Notes under the pieces: generated by a model | Seen by the model: the letters and a program-made list of their open reading frames with translations, nothing else | Told to the model about the DNA's origin: nothing | Database searches by the model: none | Assembly (NCBI GenBank): GCA_018398765.1 | Contig: JAHBMJ010002133.1 | Coordinates: 1 to 22,366 of the forward strand | Direction of reading: 5' to 3' | Source of the DNA: Chromera velia | Lineage: Eukaryota; Sar; Chromeraceae | DNA: 22,366 bases | Made by a program: the position numbers and the translations under genes | Shown here: piece after piece, positions 1 to 10,956 of the stretch | How positions within the stretch are numbered: the first letter of the stretch is position 1 | How the letters are laid out: each line of letters starts with the position of its first letter

Positions 1-1180
1 AGTTCAGGTTGTTCCTTGACTCGTCTTGTGTTGGGTGTCTCGAAGGACGGTCGGTTGGTCCGCTTGTCTGTCGATGTCGGTTGTTCGCTGTACGTCTCGT
101 CTGTCGCACTCGGTGTAAGCCCGAGCTAGCGTCGTGCACGTTCAGTGAGTCGACTGACGGTCAGGCAATTTATCAGGGCCCTGTGTGTCTGTGTCTCGCT
201 CCTTTGCTGACTTGGTCAATTCCATTCAGCAACTGGACGTGTGCAGGCCACCCATTGGGTAGTAAGTGCGTATGTTGTTGCTTCTGAGGAGGCATACACG
301 CACGCAGTGTTGATGTCTCTCAGCGGCTTCATCAATTACCGGCAAACACTATAGGATCGTTTCTTTGTTTCCCGATTCGAATTCTTGCTCCACGTCTTGT
401 CTCTTGAAGTATGTCTCGAATCCTTCTAGAAAGTGCGCGATGTCGAAGGTCCGAATTATTTCGTTCCATAAGTTCTTCCTTTTGTGTGATTCTCGTGCTC
501 GCTGTTTCTTTTTCGCTGCAGCTTCTGTCACCAACCGCACGGGGCGGCAGAGAGAAGCTGAATGTTCAACCCATCCACATGGACCAGGTTGGTTAATTTG
601 CTCGAACACAACTTGGTGAACGGTAGCTAGCGTCAGGCAGACCGCCAAGTTGAACTGCAACTTTGAAGGCGGCTGTCGGGCCAGCAAAAACAGACATATT
701 CAAATAATTCGATGACAAAACGGCGGATGACAAATAGAATGCTGCCTTGTTTCAAAAGGACAGACACGAAAGCAGCTTTTTCAAGCCAATGTGTAGACAC
801 CGCAAGAACGTGCAAGAAACACAGTCAGAGGGTCAGAGTTTGAAAGTCGCTGTGTTTGCATTGTGGTTGGGTCTGTTGATAGCACACACCTCGTGAACAA
901 TGGAGTGCATGATGATCTAGAGGATGATTCAAAATATGCATGTAACACCGTGCTCCCTTTGTTCCCCTTATGAGCAGGATGCGCCGTGTGCGGCAGAAAA
1001 GGAAAAAAAACAGTTACTGCAAAACCCCAAAGAGCTGCCGGGAAAATCAAGGGGTCGGCAATCAAAGTGAAGGACGGGCAGAAGCGCGAGCAGCTAGGCT
1101 AGCAAGAGCAGGGTATGGACTCAAGGGTACTCGACTTGGAGGGCGCGTGCCAGTGAGAGGAGAGACACGAAATATCTGAA
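1..1180. other. No supported gene; mixed-composition DNA
   Basis: The open frames here are short (at most 112 codons). They have Cys/Ser/Arg-rich compositions with no recognisable domain, and they overlap each other on both strands. No chain of exons with matching phase was found. The stretch may be intergenic, an untranslated region, or intron of a gene outside the window. Confidence 0.5.
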
Positions 1181-1645
1181 AACGATATGTTGACAGCACT
1201 GTAGTCGAAGATCGAAGTAATAAACAAAATATCAATCTTGGTCAGAGCGTTAGCGTTGGTAACTCTAACATTCTTCAATTAACATTTTATATATGGACAT
1301 ATGGAAATTAACTAATATACTCCATACAATATGATGGAGATGGTTTGGAGGTTTGGATATTCCCAAAATTGGTTTAGGTATCTAAACCTAACATTTGGAG
1401 CATCTTCCTTATGTTTGATCTATAAGTTACTAGGATGTTCTATTTAGCGCTCCTAGTGAAACTAAGCGTGCCGATTATGTTTCTAAGCTTTATTTGATGA
1501 AATTATATCTAGAAAAATTGTTACAGATCTTTGCCAGTGGAGATTTGGAGATCCCCCAAGAATTTCAGAAATCTCCAACAAAATCGTATGTGACTTTCAT
1601 TCTCCAATGTCTCGAAAGCATCTCCAAACCTCACACTTGGACACG
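1180..1645. other. AT-rich island with short inverted repeats
   Basis: Base composition drops sharply to AT-rich compared with the flanks. Short inverted repeats are visible: an almost perfect 18-nt palindrome at 1371-1388 (GGTTTAGGTATCTAAACC), CTCCAT/ATGGAG around 1320-1339, and TGGAGATTT/AAATCTCCA at about 1538-1578. This could be remains of a transposable element. No transposase-like or reverse-transcriptase-like frame is visible. Confidence 0.4.
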
Positions 1646-1742
1646 CTTTCCTTCTCTCTCTCTTTCTTTTCTTTTTTTCTTTCTTTCTTTCTTTCTTTCT
1701 TTTTTTTTCTTTTTTTCTTTCTTTTTCTTTTTTTCTTTCTTC
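1646..1742 (+). repeat. 97-nt uninterrupted polypyrimidine (CTTT)n tract
   Basis: Every base from 1646 to 1742 is C or T, with (CTTT)n and T-runs dominating. The run ends directly in AG|GTTGG (TTCTTCAG), so it resembles an extremely long polypyrimidine tract with a 3' splice site. No exon could be assigned downstream of it. A mirror-like homopyrimidine tract of this length could also form triplex (H-DNA). Confidence 0.9.
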
Positions 1743-2230
1743 AGGTTGGCGGTCATGTCTTCCCTCCAGAGTGTATGTATTAATTGTAATGTGATCACCT
1801 ATTCTTTAAATTCTTTCTATTCTTGCATTATGGCTTCTATTCATTTCATCTTTTCCTTTCCTTTTTCGAACACAGTTCTTCTTCTTTCCCCTTCTTTTCC
1901 CTGAAAGGTAATCTGCGCGGGTACACTAACCAGAACGGTCTCTTTCCATCTTCCAAACGTATTTATCTTTTGCCGGTGCAGTCGCAACTAGAGTTGCAAT
2001 GTTCAAATAGTACAGTGCAAGAATGCATGTGTTGTGATGTGGTACTAGATGTGTATAGATGTGGTATGTCGTTGTATGTATACATGCATAGATGGCGCAG
2101 AGTAATATGCATGGATGTATATGGTGCAAGGCGGATGTCAGACAACTGGCATGCAGGCCTAGGGCTTCAACCTCAATTCCCTCGAACTTTTGAACATAAT
2201 TTAATGTCTAGTTTAATAATAACTTTAATG
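1743..2230. other. No supported gene
   Basis: Low-complexity, T-rich sequence with short overlapping frames. The longest frame (147 codons, 1823-2266) runs into the mobile-element-like repeat and has no recognisable features. Confidence 0.45.
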
Positions 2231-2238
2231 TATAATCA
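2231..2238. repeat. Candidate left target-site duplication
   Basis: TATAATCA lies one base outside the left terminal inverted repeat and is repeated at 2473-2480. Confidence 0.45.
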
Positions 2239-2472
2239 AACCTCCCTGAACCTAAGTGCCACTTAAAAAAATATAATCAAGATGATCTCTATGTGCAGCA
2301 TTGTTTTTCAAGAGACCGTCTACACCTACGGCGTAGATGGTCAAGACATCGTCCAGATATGCGGCTTTGGCTTTTAAGACACCATAAATGATCCGCGTCT
2401 GCGGCGCGGACTTTCAAGCTTATCTAAAAATGCGGCTTGAACCTTCAAGTGGTAGTTAGGTTCAGGGAGGTC
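2239..2472. mobile_element. MITE-like non-autonomous DNA element
   Basis: The termini form an inverted repeat: 2240-2264 pairs with 2447-2471 at 22 of 25 positions. It reads ACCTCCCTGAACCTAAGTG inward on the left, and AGGTTCAGGGAGGT at the outer right end. One base outside each terminus lies the same 8-mer, TATAATCA (2231-2238 and 2473-2480), which is consistent with an 8-bp target-site duplication as made by hAT-type transposases. The element of about 234 bp has no coding capacity, so it would be non-autonomous. Caution: the 8-mer also occurs once inside (2272-2279), and the surroundings are AT-rich. The hAT assignment is inferred only from the duplication length. Confidence 0.6.
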
Positions 2473-2480
2473 TATAATCA
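2473..2480. repeat. Candidate right target-site duplication
   Basis: TATAATCA lies one base outside the right terminal inverted repeat and matches 2231-2238. Confidence 0.45.
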
Positions 2481-2740
2481 TATATATAATCCTGTAAAGT
2501 TATCATTTTAAAAGTGACTGACTAGAAGAGTTCACAAATACTTGGAGTCATTGATACATTAATGCTAATGATTGAAATGATTTCAACTGATTTGTCAATC
2601 ATTATTAATAATTATTCTACCTAGTATAATTCATAATCATATACTAACAAACAATAGTAGACAATGACAGATATATTATGAATGACTGAATATCTTAGTA
2701 TAGTTTTAGATCTTAATTAATTTGATTTTATATATACACG
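2481..2740. other. AT-rich island
   Basis: Strongly AT-rich, with a 10-bp inverted repeat (TAATGATTGA at 2566-2575, TCAATCATTA at 2595-2604). No open frame of note. It directly flanks the MITE-like element, which would fit insertion into an AT-rich neighbourhood. Confidence 0.4.
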
Positions 2741-5700
2741 TTGGCCTTTTAATCGCTGCAATGATGCAGAAGCATGCAATGTTTTGCAAACATGCGAATC
2801 ACCCCTGCATGATGCTTGCATGCACCTGCGCACACCGCACACGAAACTTCCTCAAGACTCAAGCCAGCGCAGACAGATGAAACTCGCCCTGTTGACAGAT
2901 GGGGCTTCACAACAGGATTCTTGCAGCTCTGCATGTGGAACGACTCTACTGCTGAACCAAAGAGAGTCCTGGAATGCAGTACGTCATCTTGACGGACACT
3001 CGATTCTTTGCCTTAACGTTCCTTCCATTCACACAATATGGAACGCACAGACACACATGCATGTGCACTTCTTCCATTCATGTACACAACACATGTCGAG
3101 CAAAGGACCAACATTTGAACATTACCTCAACCCGTCGATTCAACTCCTTCTTTCCTCACTTCCCACACCCCCCCACAGGGGTTCTTCTCGTCTCCAAATA
3201 GTGCAGTTGTACATGCAGCAGTCAAACAGTCGATCGATCAAAGAACGGACTACACAAAGCAAGTGTACGTTCCGTTTGTTGCATGCGCAGAGAAAAAGAA
3301 TTCAAGCCACACACAGCCAACCGACCGAATGCTCCATCCAGCAGGCATCTGATTGATCTCGTCTACATGCCAACCCGCCTGCCTGCCTTTCTTTTGTGGT
3401 GTTCTTCGGAGCACTCATGTCGGCCAGAAATGGATCAAGCGAGGACAGACAAGGTTGGACTTCTTTCACAAACAAACGACAGGCAGGCAAGTGGGGCGGG
3501 ACGAACAACGAACGAAATGACGCTCGCAAAAGGACAGACAGATGGATACATGCATGCATGGGTGTGTTAACAGATGTTGGACTACAAAAAATAATTGAAG
3601 GAAGAGAAGAGTGCTTTGGTCATTCTTCGGTCTGTCGCGGATTAAAGACAGAACCGCAACACTCCGACTCAAGCAGTAAAGTTATTCTCTCTTTCTTTTG
3701 TCTCCCGTTTCCTTTCTTCTGCGACCGTTCAAATCGGTTCTTCGGTCTGTCATGTGCGGTTGTCTACGCAGCAAGGCAGAGAGAGAAAATGTAGGAGAAG
3801 TCTCTGTCAGCTGTCGACAAGGTAAGACAAGAGAGATCGGACAGAGGTGTGAAAGGGGGAAGGGGCGTAGAGTTGACGAACGAACGAAGAGAGTTGTCTA
3901 ACGACGAAAACTTGCAGACAGCTCATCTGTCAAACACCCACAAACGATAAGAACATTCCATGAGAAATGATTGATCTCATCCTCGTCTTCATACATGCAG
4001 TCAAACGGAGAGAAACGGCACAGAGGGTAATCGGCCCTCAATGCAAAGAAGGAAATGACAGGAAAGACACGGTATGGCTTCAACAAGTGAGCACTCCGTC
4101 TCTGACTGCAAGAGCAACAAATGAAGGAAAAGAATAATGGCTCTCTTTCTGATGCCTAGTTTCATTTTGTTTGCTTTCACATTCTCGTTTACCTGTTCGG
4201 TTCTCTCTTTCTCTCTTCTTTTGTTCCTGTAAACTTCTTGCTTGTTTCCCTGTGCGGACGTCCTTTTGTTACACGAGGAGGCACCCCTGGGGACTTCAAA
4301 ATGCCCCCCTCCTCCCGCCCTGTGAGAAAGAACCCAAACGTGAGTCGTTATCTCTCCCGACCGCCAGACTGAAAAAGCAAATTCCTTTCAGGAACTTCCA
4401 TCGAACCCGCTCCAAACCAGTCCCACCCCAAGAAAGCCGACCAAATCGGCTCTTCTTTTTTTTTTACAGACCCCAACGCCCTCACAGACCCACCAGAAAG
4501 AACCTGCCCTTGCAGCTCTTTTTCTCTCCCTCCCCCCCCCTCCCGACCTATCCAAAGATTCTTCTTTTGTGGTCTCCTTTCTTGATCAATCGAGTTCGTT
4601 CACACCCCAACCAACCAACCAATCCCAGAAATCAACCAGCAAACATGCAAAAGAGGCCCCTCCCGCCTCCAACCAAGCCAATGAATGAATGACTGTGCCC
4701 CCCTTTCCATTTCCATTTCTTCCCCTTTCTCTCCGTTCGGTTCCCGACGGAAGGGAGTGAACAGACAAAGAAAAGAAAGAAACAAACAAGCCCTGACCAC
4801 GACGAAAAAAAACTTCACACTTGATGCCTTAACATAAACAAACAACCTCTCTATCAATCCTATTTCCCTCCTGCTGCACTCCCGCCGAACCCGACTTCTT
4901 CCCTCCGCAATTTCTCCTCCAGCTTGCCTTTTAACTTCAGTTGATTTGTTTCTCTTGATGTTTTGTTGAGGCCGAAAGACCAAAAGAAGACTGAAGACAA
5001 GAAGAGAGAAGAGACATGTTTCCATACCCTCAAACAAACAGACAACCACACCGCACTTCAAACAAGTCGGCAACTGAAACGCCCGAACTTCAAACAAGCG
5101 GGCAAATTAAGGCACAACGAAAAAAACAGGGAGGCCATGGACGTCTCGTGGTGCTCTTGCAGAAGCGTTGAATGGATCAATCGACGAAAGAGTGACACAA
5201 ACAGCCTTTCTTTGTTCCTCAATCAAACCCAAGAGCAGCCAGGGAGACATGAGGCTCATCGCCCATTTCCGGTTTTCTTCCTCCCACGTCAAAGCGGGAA
5301 GTAGGTAAGAAAGTCGAATCCCTTCCGGCTATTCTTAGCCGTCTCTTGAAACGGGAGATTGACGGGACCGAAAGGAATGATTCAAAGCCGAAGAGACTCA
5401 AAAGACTAAAAGTAATTACACAGTTATCCAACTACCCCCTCTTTCCATCCTCACCTTTTACTGCCTGCAGATCCTTTTCTGAGGGTCACGCGGCAGGCAG
5501 GCAGGCAGAGAAAGTCAGAGGGGCTCTCCCCATGTGCAAAAAGAAAGGCAACTCAGCGATACATTCATTAATGCAACCACTCCTCTTATTCTTTCCTTGT
5601 GATTCCTCAAGAAAAATAAAACCTCTCGCTCGAGAGAGAGAGAGAAAGTAAGCGATTAAGAAGCAACACCCCGGTAGATACAGAAAAGCAAAGGGAGGAG

Positions 5701-8226
5701 GAACAGCCCAAGCTTTAAAAGCTTCTCCTCCATGCGCGTGAGGCGACGACAGCCGAGCAAAACGGCCTGACAAAATTGAGGGCGGAGCGGACAACGGAAA
5801 GAGTGGAAGAAAGAACGAAGGCGGTCTCGTCTTACAAGCAGAAAGAAGGAAGCCAACGGATGGATGCATCCATTGACCCGCCTGTCTGTCTGTTGAGAAG
5901 ACAGAGCCACCTACACGCTTTAATTCCGAAGGACCCACCGACGTGCTATCGTATCTGTCCTCCCTTTGGGCGCCTCACGAGGTAGCAGATAGCAGTGGCG
6001 GGGGGGGGGAAGGGGACAAAAAGAGGAAAAGGGCGGTCCCCTCTTCCACTCATTTTTCTCATTCATTCATCCATTCATGCATTCATTCACTCGCCACCGC
6101 TGCGTGGCGCTCCAGCTTCGCTGTCTTCCTTCTCCTGACTGAAATGAAGTGAGGAAGGGCCCATCAATTTCCGAGTGGATTCAGAGAGACGCCGAAACAA
6201 ACCGTACAGTCTCCTTCATCCTCACCCTGTCTCCTCACAATCATCGTCCCTTTCCTCCCTCACTCTTTCTGACTCTTCGGGACCTCATGCATACGCTTTC
6301 TGACTGCACTTCCCGTTTTTGCTTCTTTCCGTCTTTCTTTGTCATCTCCAACTTTCGTGTCTTTCGATTTTGGCATACATTCTTCAATCTCAGCCACTTG
6401 GTTTGTCTTACAAGAAATGGCAAACTTTTGGCGAACAGGTTCGCACACATTCAGGAGAGTCTTTTCGTTTCTTTGTTCTCACTTTTCTCTTGTCACTCCC
6501 ACAACAGAAGAGGCAAAGGGCCGTTCTTCGCTCTTCACTTGATCCACTTGCACGCTTTCGCCCTGTCTTTTTTGCCTGCACGAAGAAAGGCTTCGTTTTT
6601 TTCTTACTTTTGTTGCTGACTGACCGACCGACTGACTGCGGACTGCGCCTTTGAACAAGGTCTGTGGAGTGGCAAGCAAAGCAAAGCAAAAGAGTGAACG
6701 GACGGATGACGGAAGTATACGCAGCTCCTCCTCGTCTTCCCTTCATTCGATCTTCACAAGGCTTCTCCAATCCATACGCTAGTCTGCTTGCCCTTCAGCT
6801 TCTTGATTTTTCTTTTCTCCTGATCAAGTTAAGTCGCACAGAAAAAGAAAAACGACAGCGGCGCCTCTCTGTAGGTGCTCCCTGCTTCAGCGATCGGTTC
6901 GGGGAAAGAGGAATGATAATTATTCTTTTTTGGAAGAAAGAGGCAAAAGGAAAAAGCGGCACTACAGTAAGTCACTCAATCCCGCGAACTCTTGGTCGTG
7001 CTCGCTGAAGCAGGGGCATGAAGGTCTGAGTGCCCAATCCCCCTCCTCTTGCTCGCAACAATCCATGTTTCTTGTTTCTGTTTTCTGAATGCTTGCTACC
7101 GCAACCCCGCTGATCCTTTTTCCCATCCCCACACTTCTGATTCATTCCCTTCCTGTTCTCTGCCTCTGTGGATCGCTTCTCTTCATCAAAAGTCGTTCAC
7201 CATATTAGAGGCCAACGCCTTTCCGGCAGCTTCTTCAAGTGTTTCTCTGATTCCTTCGCAATAGACAGACTGGCAGGCAAACAGAATGAATCGGACAAAC
7301 CGTTTTCGACATCAGGCATGAAAAGTCAAACAGGGACAGATCGACAAACAGAAAGAAACAAAGAAGGAAAACAACACGTTCTCACGGCGGAAAAGAGTGG
7401 AAGATCAGAAATTGAAGAAAAGAAAACACGATGGAAGTAAGAAAGTACAGCGGTAGTGGGAAAGAAAGAAAAAAAGGGAAGAATGAGCCTTGCAACCGCG
7501 CACGTCTGATCAAAACGTACCGGCCATAACGAAGAGAAGAGAAGAGACAGTAGAGATAGTAGAGAAGGGACAGATGGGGACAGAGAGAGAAGGCGGGAAG
7601 TGAAAAAGGAAGGAAGGGGATAGAGAGTCACAACTCCCACGTCACTCACACACAGACAGACAGAAGACGCAAACACACAGACAGACACCCTTACTGCCCA
7701 ACCAAAAGAAGGAAGACCCAACTTTCTTCTCTGACAGACAAACCACATCCAATCCCGACGCTTCCCTTTTACGACGAGAGGAAGCAAGACAAGACAACTG
7801 ATTGTACAGGTTTGTTGTTCGTTCATTTTGTTCAAACGAAATAGACACGCACTGCCAGAATGGAAGGAAGGAAGACCTGATCCGACCAACCCAACAGCAA
7901 CAGCAGCATCTGAGCGCCGAGGAGGCATTTGGCTGGTCCCTCTCGATTGAGAAAGACGGACGGACGCAAACAGTGGAACCAAAGAAAGAAAGGATTGAAG
8001 AGAGACTAAGAAAACGAAATGAAGGCCGCGAAGGGAGGTTGTCAGACAGAGGAACAAGATATGCTTGCATAGGCTTGGGGGCGAGAGGAGGGTTTACAGT
8101 TCCTACACAGAAACCCTCCCACATCTCCCTACCCGCCCTTCCACCCGAACAGAACAAATCCGAACACCTCGACAGCAGCTACTCTTCGCATTCCCCCCTT
8201 CCCTTTCTCATTCATTCTCTTTTCAC
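2741..8226. other. About 5.5 kb without a supported gene
   Basis: Many frames of 60-240 codons exist, but they follow blocks of strand bias instead of protein-like composition. Pyrimidine-rich plus-strand blocks (for example about 4140-4790 and 6030-6660) and purine-rich blocks (for example about 5620-5880 and 7260-8060) give Ser/Leu/Phe-rich or Lys/Glu/Arg-rich translations on whichever strand is read. No frame shows a domain and no phase-consistent exon chain was found. The part nearest 8226 is expected to include the 3' untranslated region of the bestrophin gene. Small spliced exons or non-coding RNA genes cannot be excluded. Confidence 0.45.
6880..7015. repeat. 14-bp perfect inverted repeat, 108-bp spacer
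   Basis: CCCTGCTTCAGCGA at 6880-6893 is the exact reverse complement of 7002-7015. The arms do not extend and no flanking duplication is visible. It could be a hairpin or a chance repeat. Confidence 0.6.
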
Positions 8227-8756
8227 TCATTCATCGCTTCGCATCGCCCCCAAAAACGTTGAAAACCCACTGCCAACCGTCTGAAAGTCATCCAAACTAT
8301 CGACATGCCCCCCGTTGATTTCTCGTTGCATGTGACTGTAGTCAAACATCCCTTCTACCCCGTGCCTCTGCTGCCCCTCCTGCTGCAGCATATGCGAGGG
8401 GTTTCCCTCTCTCTCCTGCTCTCTCTGCTTCTTCAACGCTCGTTGCCCGATTGTTGAAGCATAGCTGACAGAGGCGGCATCGAGGTCAGACTCGAACCGT
8501 TCGTTCTCCGACAAAATCCCCTTCACCCCCCTCTCGATTGTGCTGCAAATCCCAGGGAGCCCCAACGTAGACGCCGTCTCGATCCCAAACGGTTCCTCGA
8601 TATAGTGCCCGATCTCCTCAATGCCAAACAGACCCCACCCGACCATGAACATGACCGGGACTGTCAGCTCTCCCAGCTGCTTCGCCAGGACCATAGGCAA
8701 AGTCCCGCAAAAGATCGTCAAGAGACGCGACGTGTGTCTCGAATACGAAAGGGGAA
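8227..8756 (-). other. Bestrophin exon 6: C-terminal membrane helices and tail
   Basis: The acceptor is CTGCAG|TT; G from exon 5 plus TT gives V338. PLSYSRHTSRLL through WGLFGIEEIG is the family's characteristic C-terminal membrane part. The remaining 118 residues are hydrophilic and unrecognised. The stop is TGA at 8229-8227. Confidence 0.88.
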
Positions 8757-9333
8757 CTGCAGGAAAAGAAGCAACGCAGGCAGAGAAAGCCACGGCAAAA
8801 CACCATGAAGAAGCTGGCCGGCGTTGTGTGTGAGAACAGGACAAAGTGAGAGAAGACAGGCCGATAAACAATTGGACAGACAGATGAACGAATGGGACAG
8901 CACTACGGACCTGCAGGACAAAAGACCGACTCATCCGCTCACTGGCTGACTGCCCACCTCACTGACTGTCTGACTGACCAGGAGACTTGAGGATTCGCTC
9001 GCACCTGCCGAGGAAGTCGATCATGTCTCCCACCATCTGTTGTGCCCTGACCATCATGGGGGCCACATACAGAGCTGAGTATTCGAGGTCGGCAAACGGG
9101 GGCTGCTCTCCTGCAGCGATCCCGCTTGACTGCTGTGCCTGCGCGTTCACACCCACCCCGCTGAAAGGACGAGGAGGGCCGAAGGGACGGATCAGAGAAC
9201 GCTGAAGGAACCTGTTGCGACCGTCAGAGCCGTCAGGAACGACGCCTCCCCTCAGGGCTATCTTCAGGGCCTCCTGCTGATACTGCACTCAACCAACGCA
9301 AAAGAGAGCTACATACATGAATGACGACATGCT

Positions 9334-9364
<31 letters not shown>

Positions 9365-10956
9365 CACCGATGCATCAAGTGATGGAAAAGGACGCCAGGA
9401 TAGATCAACAGAGACAGAGACCACATGACGAAGAAGAGAGTCTAGGCAGCACAGGATTCGATGCGTCATGCTGGCCGATGTCTTTTCTTTCGGTGCATCT
9501 TCCCGCAGCAGGTGTACCCCCACGCAGAAAGAAAACACGTAAGATTCTTCAACTCCATCCTACCCGTCTCACGTGTCCCAACTCTTGGTGCCTCACCTTT
9601 CTGTTCCCCCTTTCCCGTTCCTTCTGCCACCCGACCCACCGACCTTGAAGATGACGAGGGGCATATTCTCCTGCTGGAAAAACCACCGTTTCTCCTCCTC
9701 GTTCAGCTCCACACCGAAGTCAGAGAGGATGTTCAAAAGCTCCTCGGGGTCTTTTTTGTTCTGAAGGGAGGAGGAACAAACGAAGGAACGAAATCGGATG
9801 AGGCGTGGAAAGAGGAGCCGAGGAGGAAAAGAGGGACAGCATAGGACAGGAGACGCGAGGAAAAGGAAGAAATGGAAGAGAAAGACGCCACGAGGGTCTG
9901 AGAAGTGGAAGGCAGAAAGAAAACGACTAGTCTGTTTCTCTTGTGCATTTGAACGTGCGAGCTGACGGGGTCTCTGACCTGCAGGTGCTGCTTCATTGCG
10001 AAGGGCGCCACACAGACCCAGGCCCCCAGGGTGAGATGGTACACAGGGTCAAGGGAGGAGAAGACGAACACCGCCATCTCCCTCGACTTGTTCACAATCG
10101 ATCCCCACACCTTCCTAGCCTCCCAGAATCTGTCGTAACTCGCATTCGTACGAAACACCTGTAACAGCAAGCACAGGGGAGAGGCAAGCAGTCCTTCCTG
10201 TGAGACGGTGACCCAGTGCGTGCAGTCTCTCTGATCTTCAGAAGGCATCAACTTGCGCATTTTAAGGCTTCAAATGGCCAGAGGGGCGTGAAGAAGGTTC
10301 GCACTTCTACCAGCTGTAACGGCCAGCCTGAGAATCGACTGATCCACGAAAAGCACAAGAAAGACAATCAAAATCGACGACAGACGAAAGCGAAAGAGAG
10401 AACCACCCAACCCGCCCCACGCCCCCACGAACGAACGAACCAGGAGGAGTGCGAGGGCAGAAGACATCACAGAGTGAGGAGTCGTCGGGATGTCACGGAA
10501 GAGCTCGGGCTTGAAGTCATCAAGGGCAGCGATGAAGATGGCCCAAATGGTGCTGCACAGAATGACACAAAGTGGAGACAGAAAAAGAGACGTGTGAGAG
10601 CTGATCTTTTCTTTCATTCAAGTACGAATTGCACAAAGATCTTTCGCCAAAACTGACTTTGCAGCCAGATGCTTGGAGATACGGCGGTAGATGTTGGACT
10701 GGGGGATTGTGACCAAGTTCTCCAGCCAGTCCTCAGAGGAGTAACGCATTTTCTCACTTTTCGGTGCGTCATCTGCGACATGCGCACTTGACCTGACAGG
10801 AATTCGAAAGCTCAAAGCTGATACGGCATCGTCGGACTCCACAGGCTTTGCGGCGGCCTTACGCGCCATCCGCGTGGGAGGGGGGACGAAGCCGGAGGCG
10901 TGCTGCCATGAGCTTGCGAAAGCCGCAACCGACACTGAAAGAACGAGACTTCTCAT
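8227..10956 (-). CDS. Bestrophin-family anion channel, plastid-targeted (VCCN1-like), 6 exons
   Basis: Coding exons on the minus strand are 10956-10658, 10552-10441, 10158-9979, 9760-9644, 9282-8979 and 8756-8227. They total 1542 nt (513 residues), with all phases matching. Residues 1-22 are a hydrophobic signal peptide ending ASG, followed by F23 in FVPPP, as in bipartite targeting to red-derived complex plastids. The bestrophin/UPF0187 core is clear: a first membrane helix near 101-112, FRTNASYDRFWEAR at 139-152, a hydrophobic segment at about 179-191, and WGLFGIEEIGHYIEEPFG at 378-395. The last is the conserved C-terminal membrane helix and acidic motif. Relatives in plant thylakoids (VCCN1) pass chloride into the lumen and tune proton motive force; this role is inferred here. 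Residues about 245-285 form a Gly/Pro/Gln-rich insert, and 396-513 is a divergent hydrophilic tail. The start at 10956 is chosen for the signal peptide. An unspliced frame could start at 11121. Confidence 0.88.
8979..9282 (-). other. Bestrophin exon 5: variable insert and following helix
   Basis: The acceptor is GTGCAG|TAT and the donor is CCTG|GTCAGT. It encodes residues 237-337, including a low-complexity Gly/Pro/Gln insert before a helix leading to CERILKSP. Confidence 0.82.
9336..9364. repeat. (GT)n microsatellite in bestrophin intron 4
   Basis: Uninterrupted GT dinucleotides on the plus strand read (CA)n in the sense of the bestrophin transcript, inside the intron 9643-9283. Confidence 0.9.
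9644..9760 (-). other. Bestrophin exon 4: charged cytosolic or stromal helix region
   Basis: The acceptor is CTTCAG|AAC and the donor is TTCAAG|GTCGGT. The exon encodes residues 198-236, an acidic segment (DPEEL, LNEEEKRW), in frame with both neighbours. Confidence 0.82.
9979..10158 (-). other. Bestrophin exon 3: FRTN..YDRFWE core
   Basis: The acceptor is TTACAG|GTG and the donor is CTGCAG|GTCAGA. The exon encodes residues 138-197, including the family's best conserved block (139-152) and the hydrophobic segment that ends in AMKQHL. Confidence 0.9.
10441..10552 (-). other. Bestrophin exon 2: first transmembrane helix
   Basis: The acceptor is GTGCAG|C and the exon encodes residues 100-137 (TIWAIFIAAL is hydrophobic). 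The donor is CTG|GTTCGT, lying inside a (GTTC)n repeat, which makes it the least canonical donor of this gene. Confidence 0.8.
10658..10956 (-). other. Bestrophin exon 1: signal peptide, transit peptide, first soluble part
   Basis: The exon encodes residues 1-99 plus two bases. The donor is AA|GTCAGT at 10657; the frame would stop 11 codons further on without splicing. The ATG is one base after a strong acceptor (a pyrimidine-rich tract ending TTCTGCCAG, cut between 10958 and 10957), so a 5' untranslated intron is likely. Confidence 0.8.

Noticed and set aside
2784-3356. 190-codon plus-strand frame
   Set aside because: Composition is His/Gln/Ser-rich without hydrophobic pattern or domain, and it overlaps several other frames; no splice chain.
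4171-4692. 173-codon plus-strand frame
   Set aside because: Pro/Arg/Phe-rich product of pyrimidine-rich DNA with homopolymers; not protein-like.
7326-8057. 243-codon minus-strand frame
   Set aside because: Ser/Leu/Phe/Val/Cys-rich translation explained by the purine-rich plus strand; no domain, and a 171-codon frame overlaps in another register.
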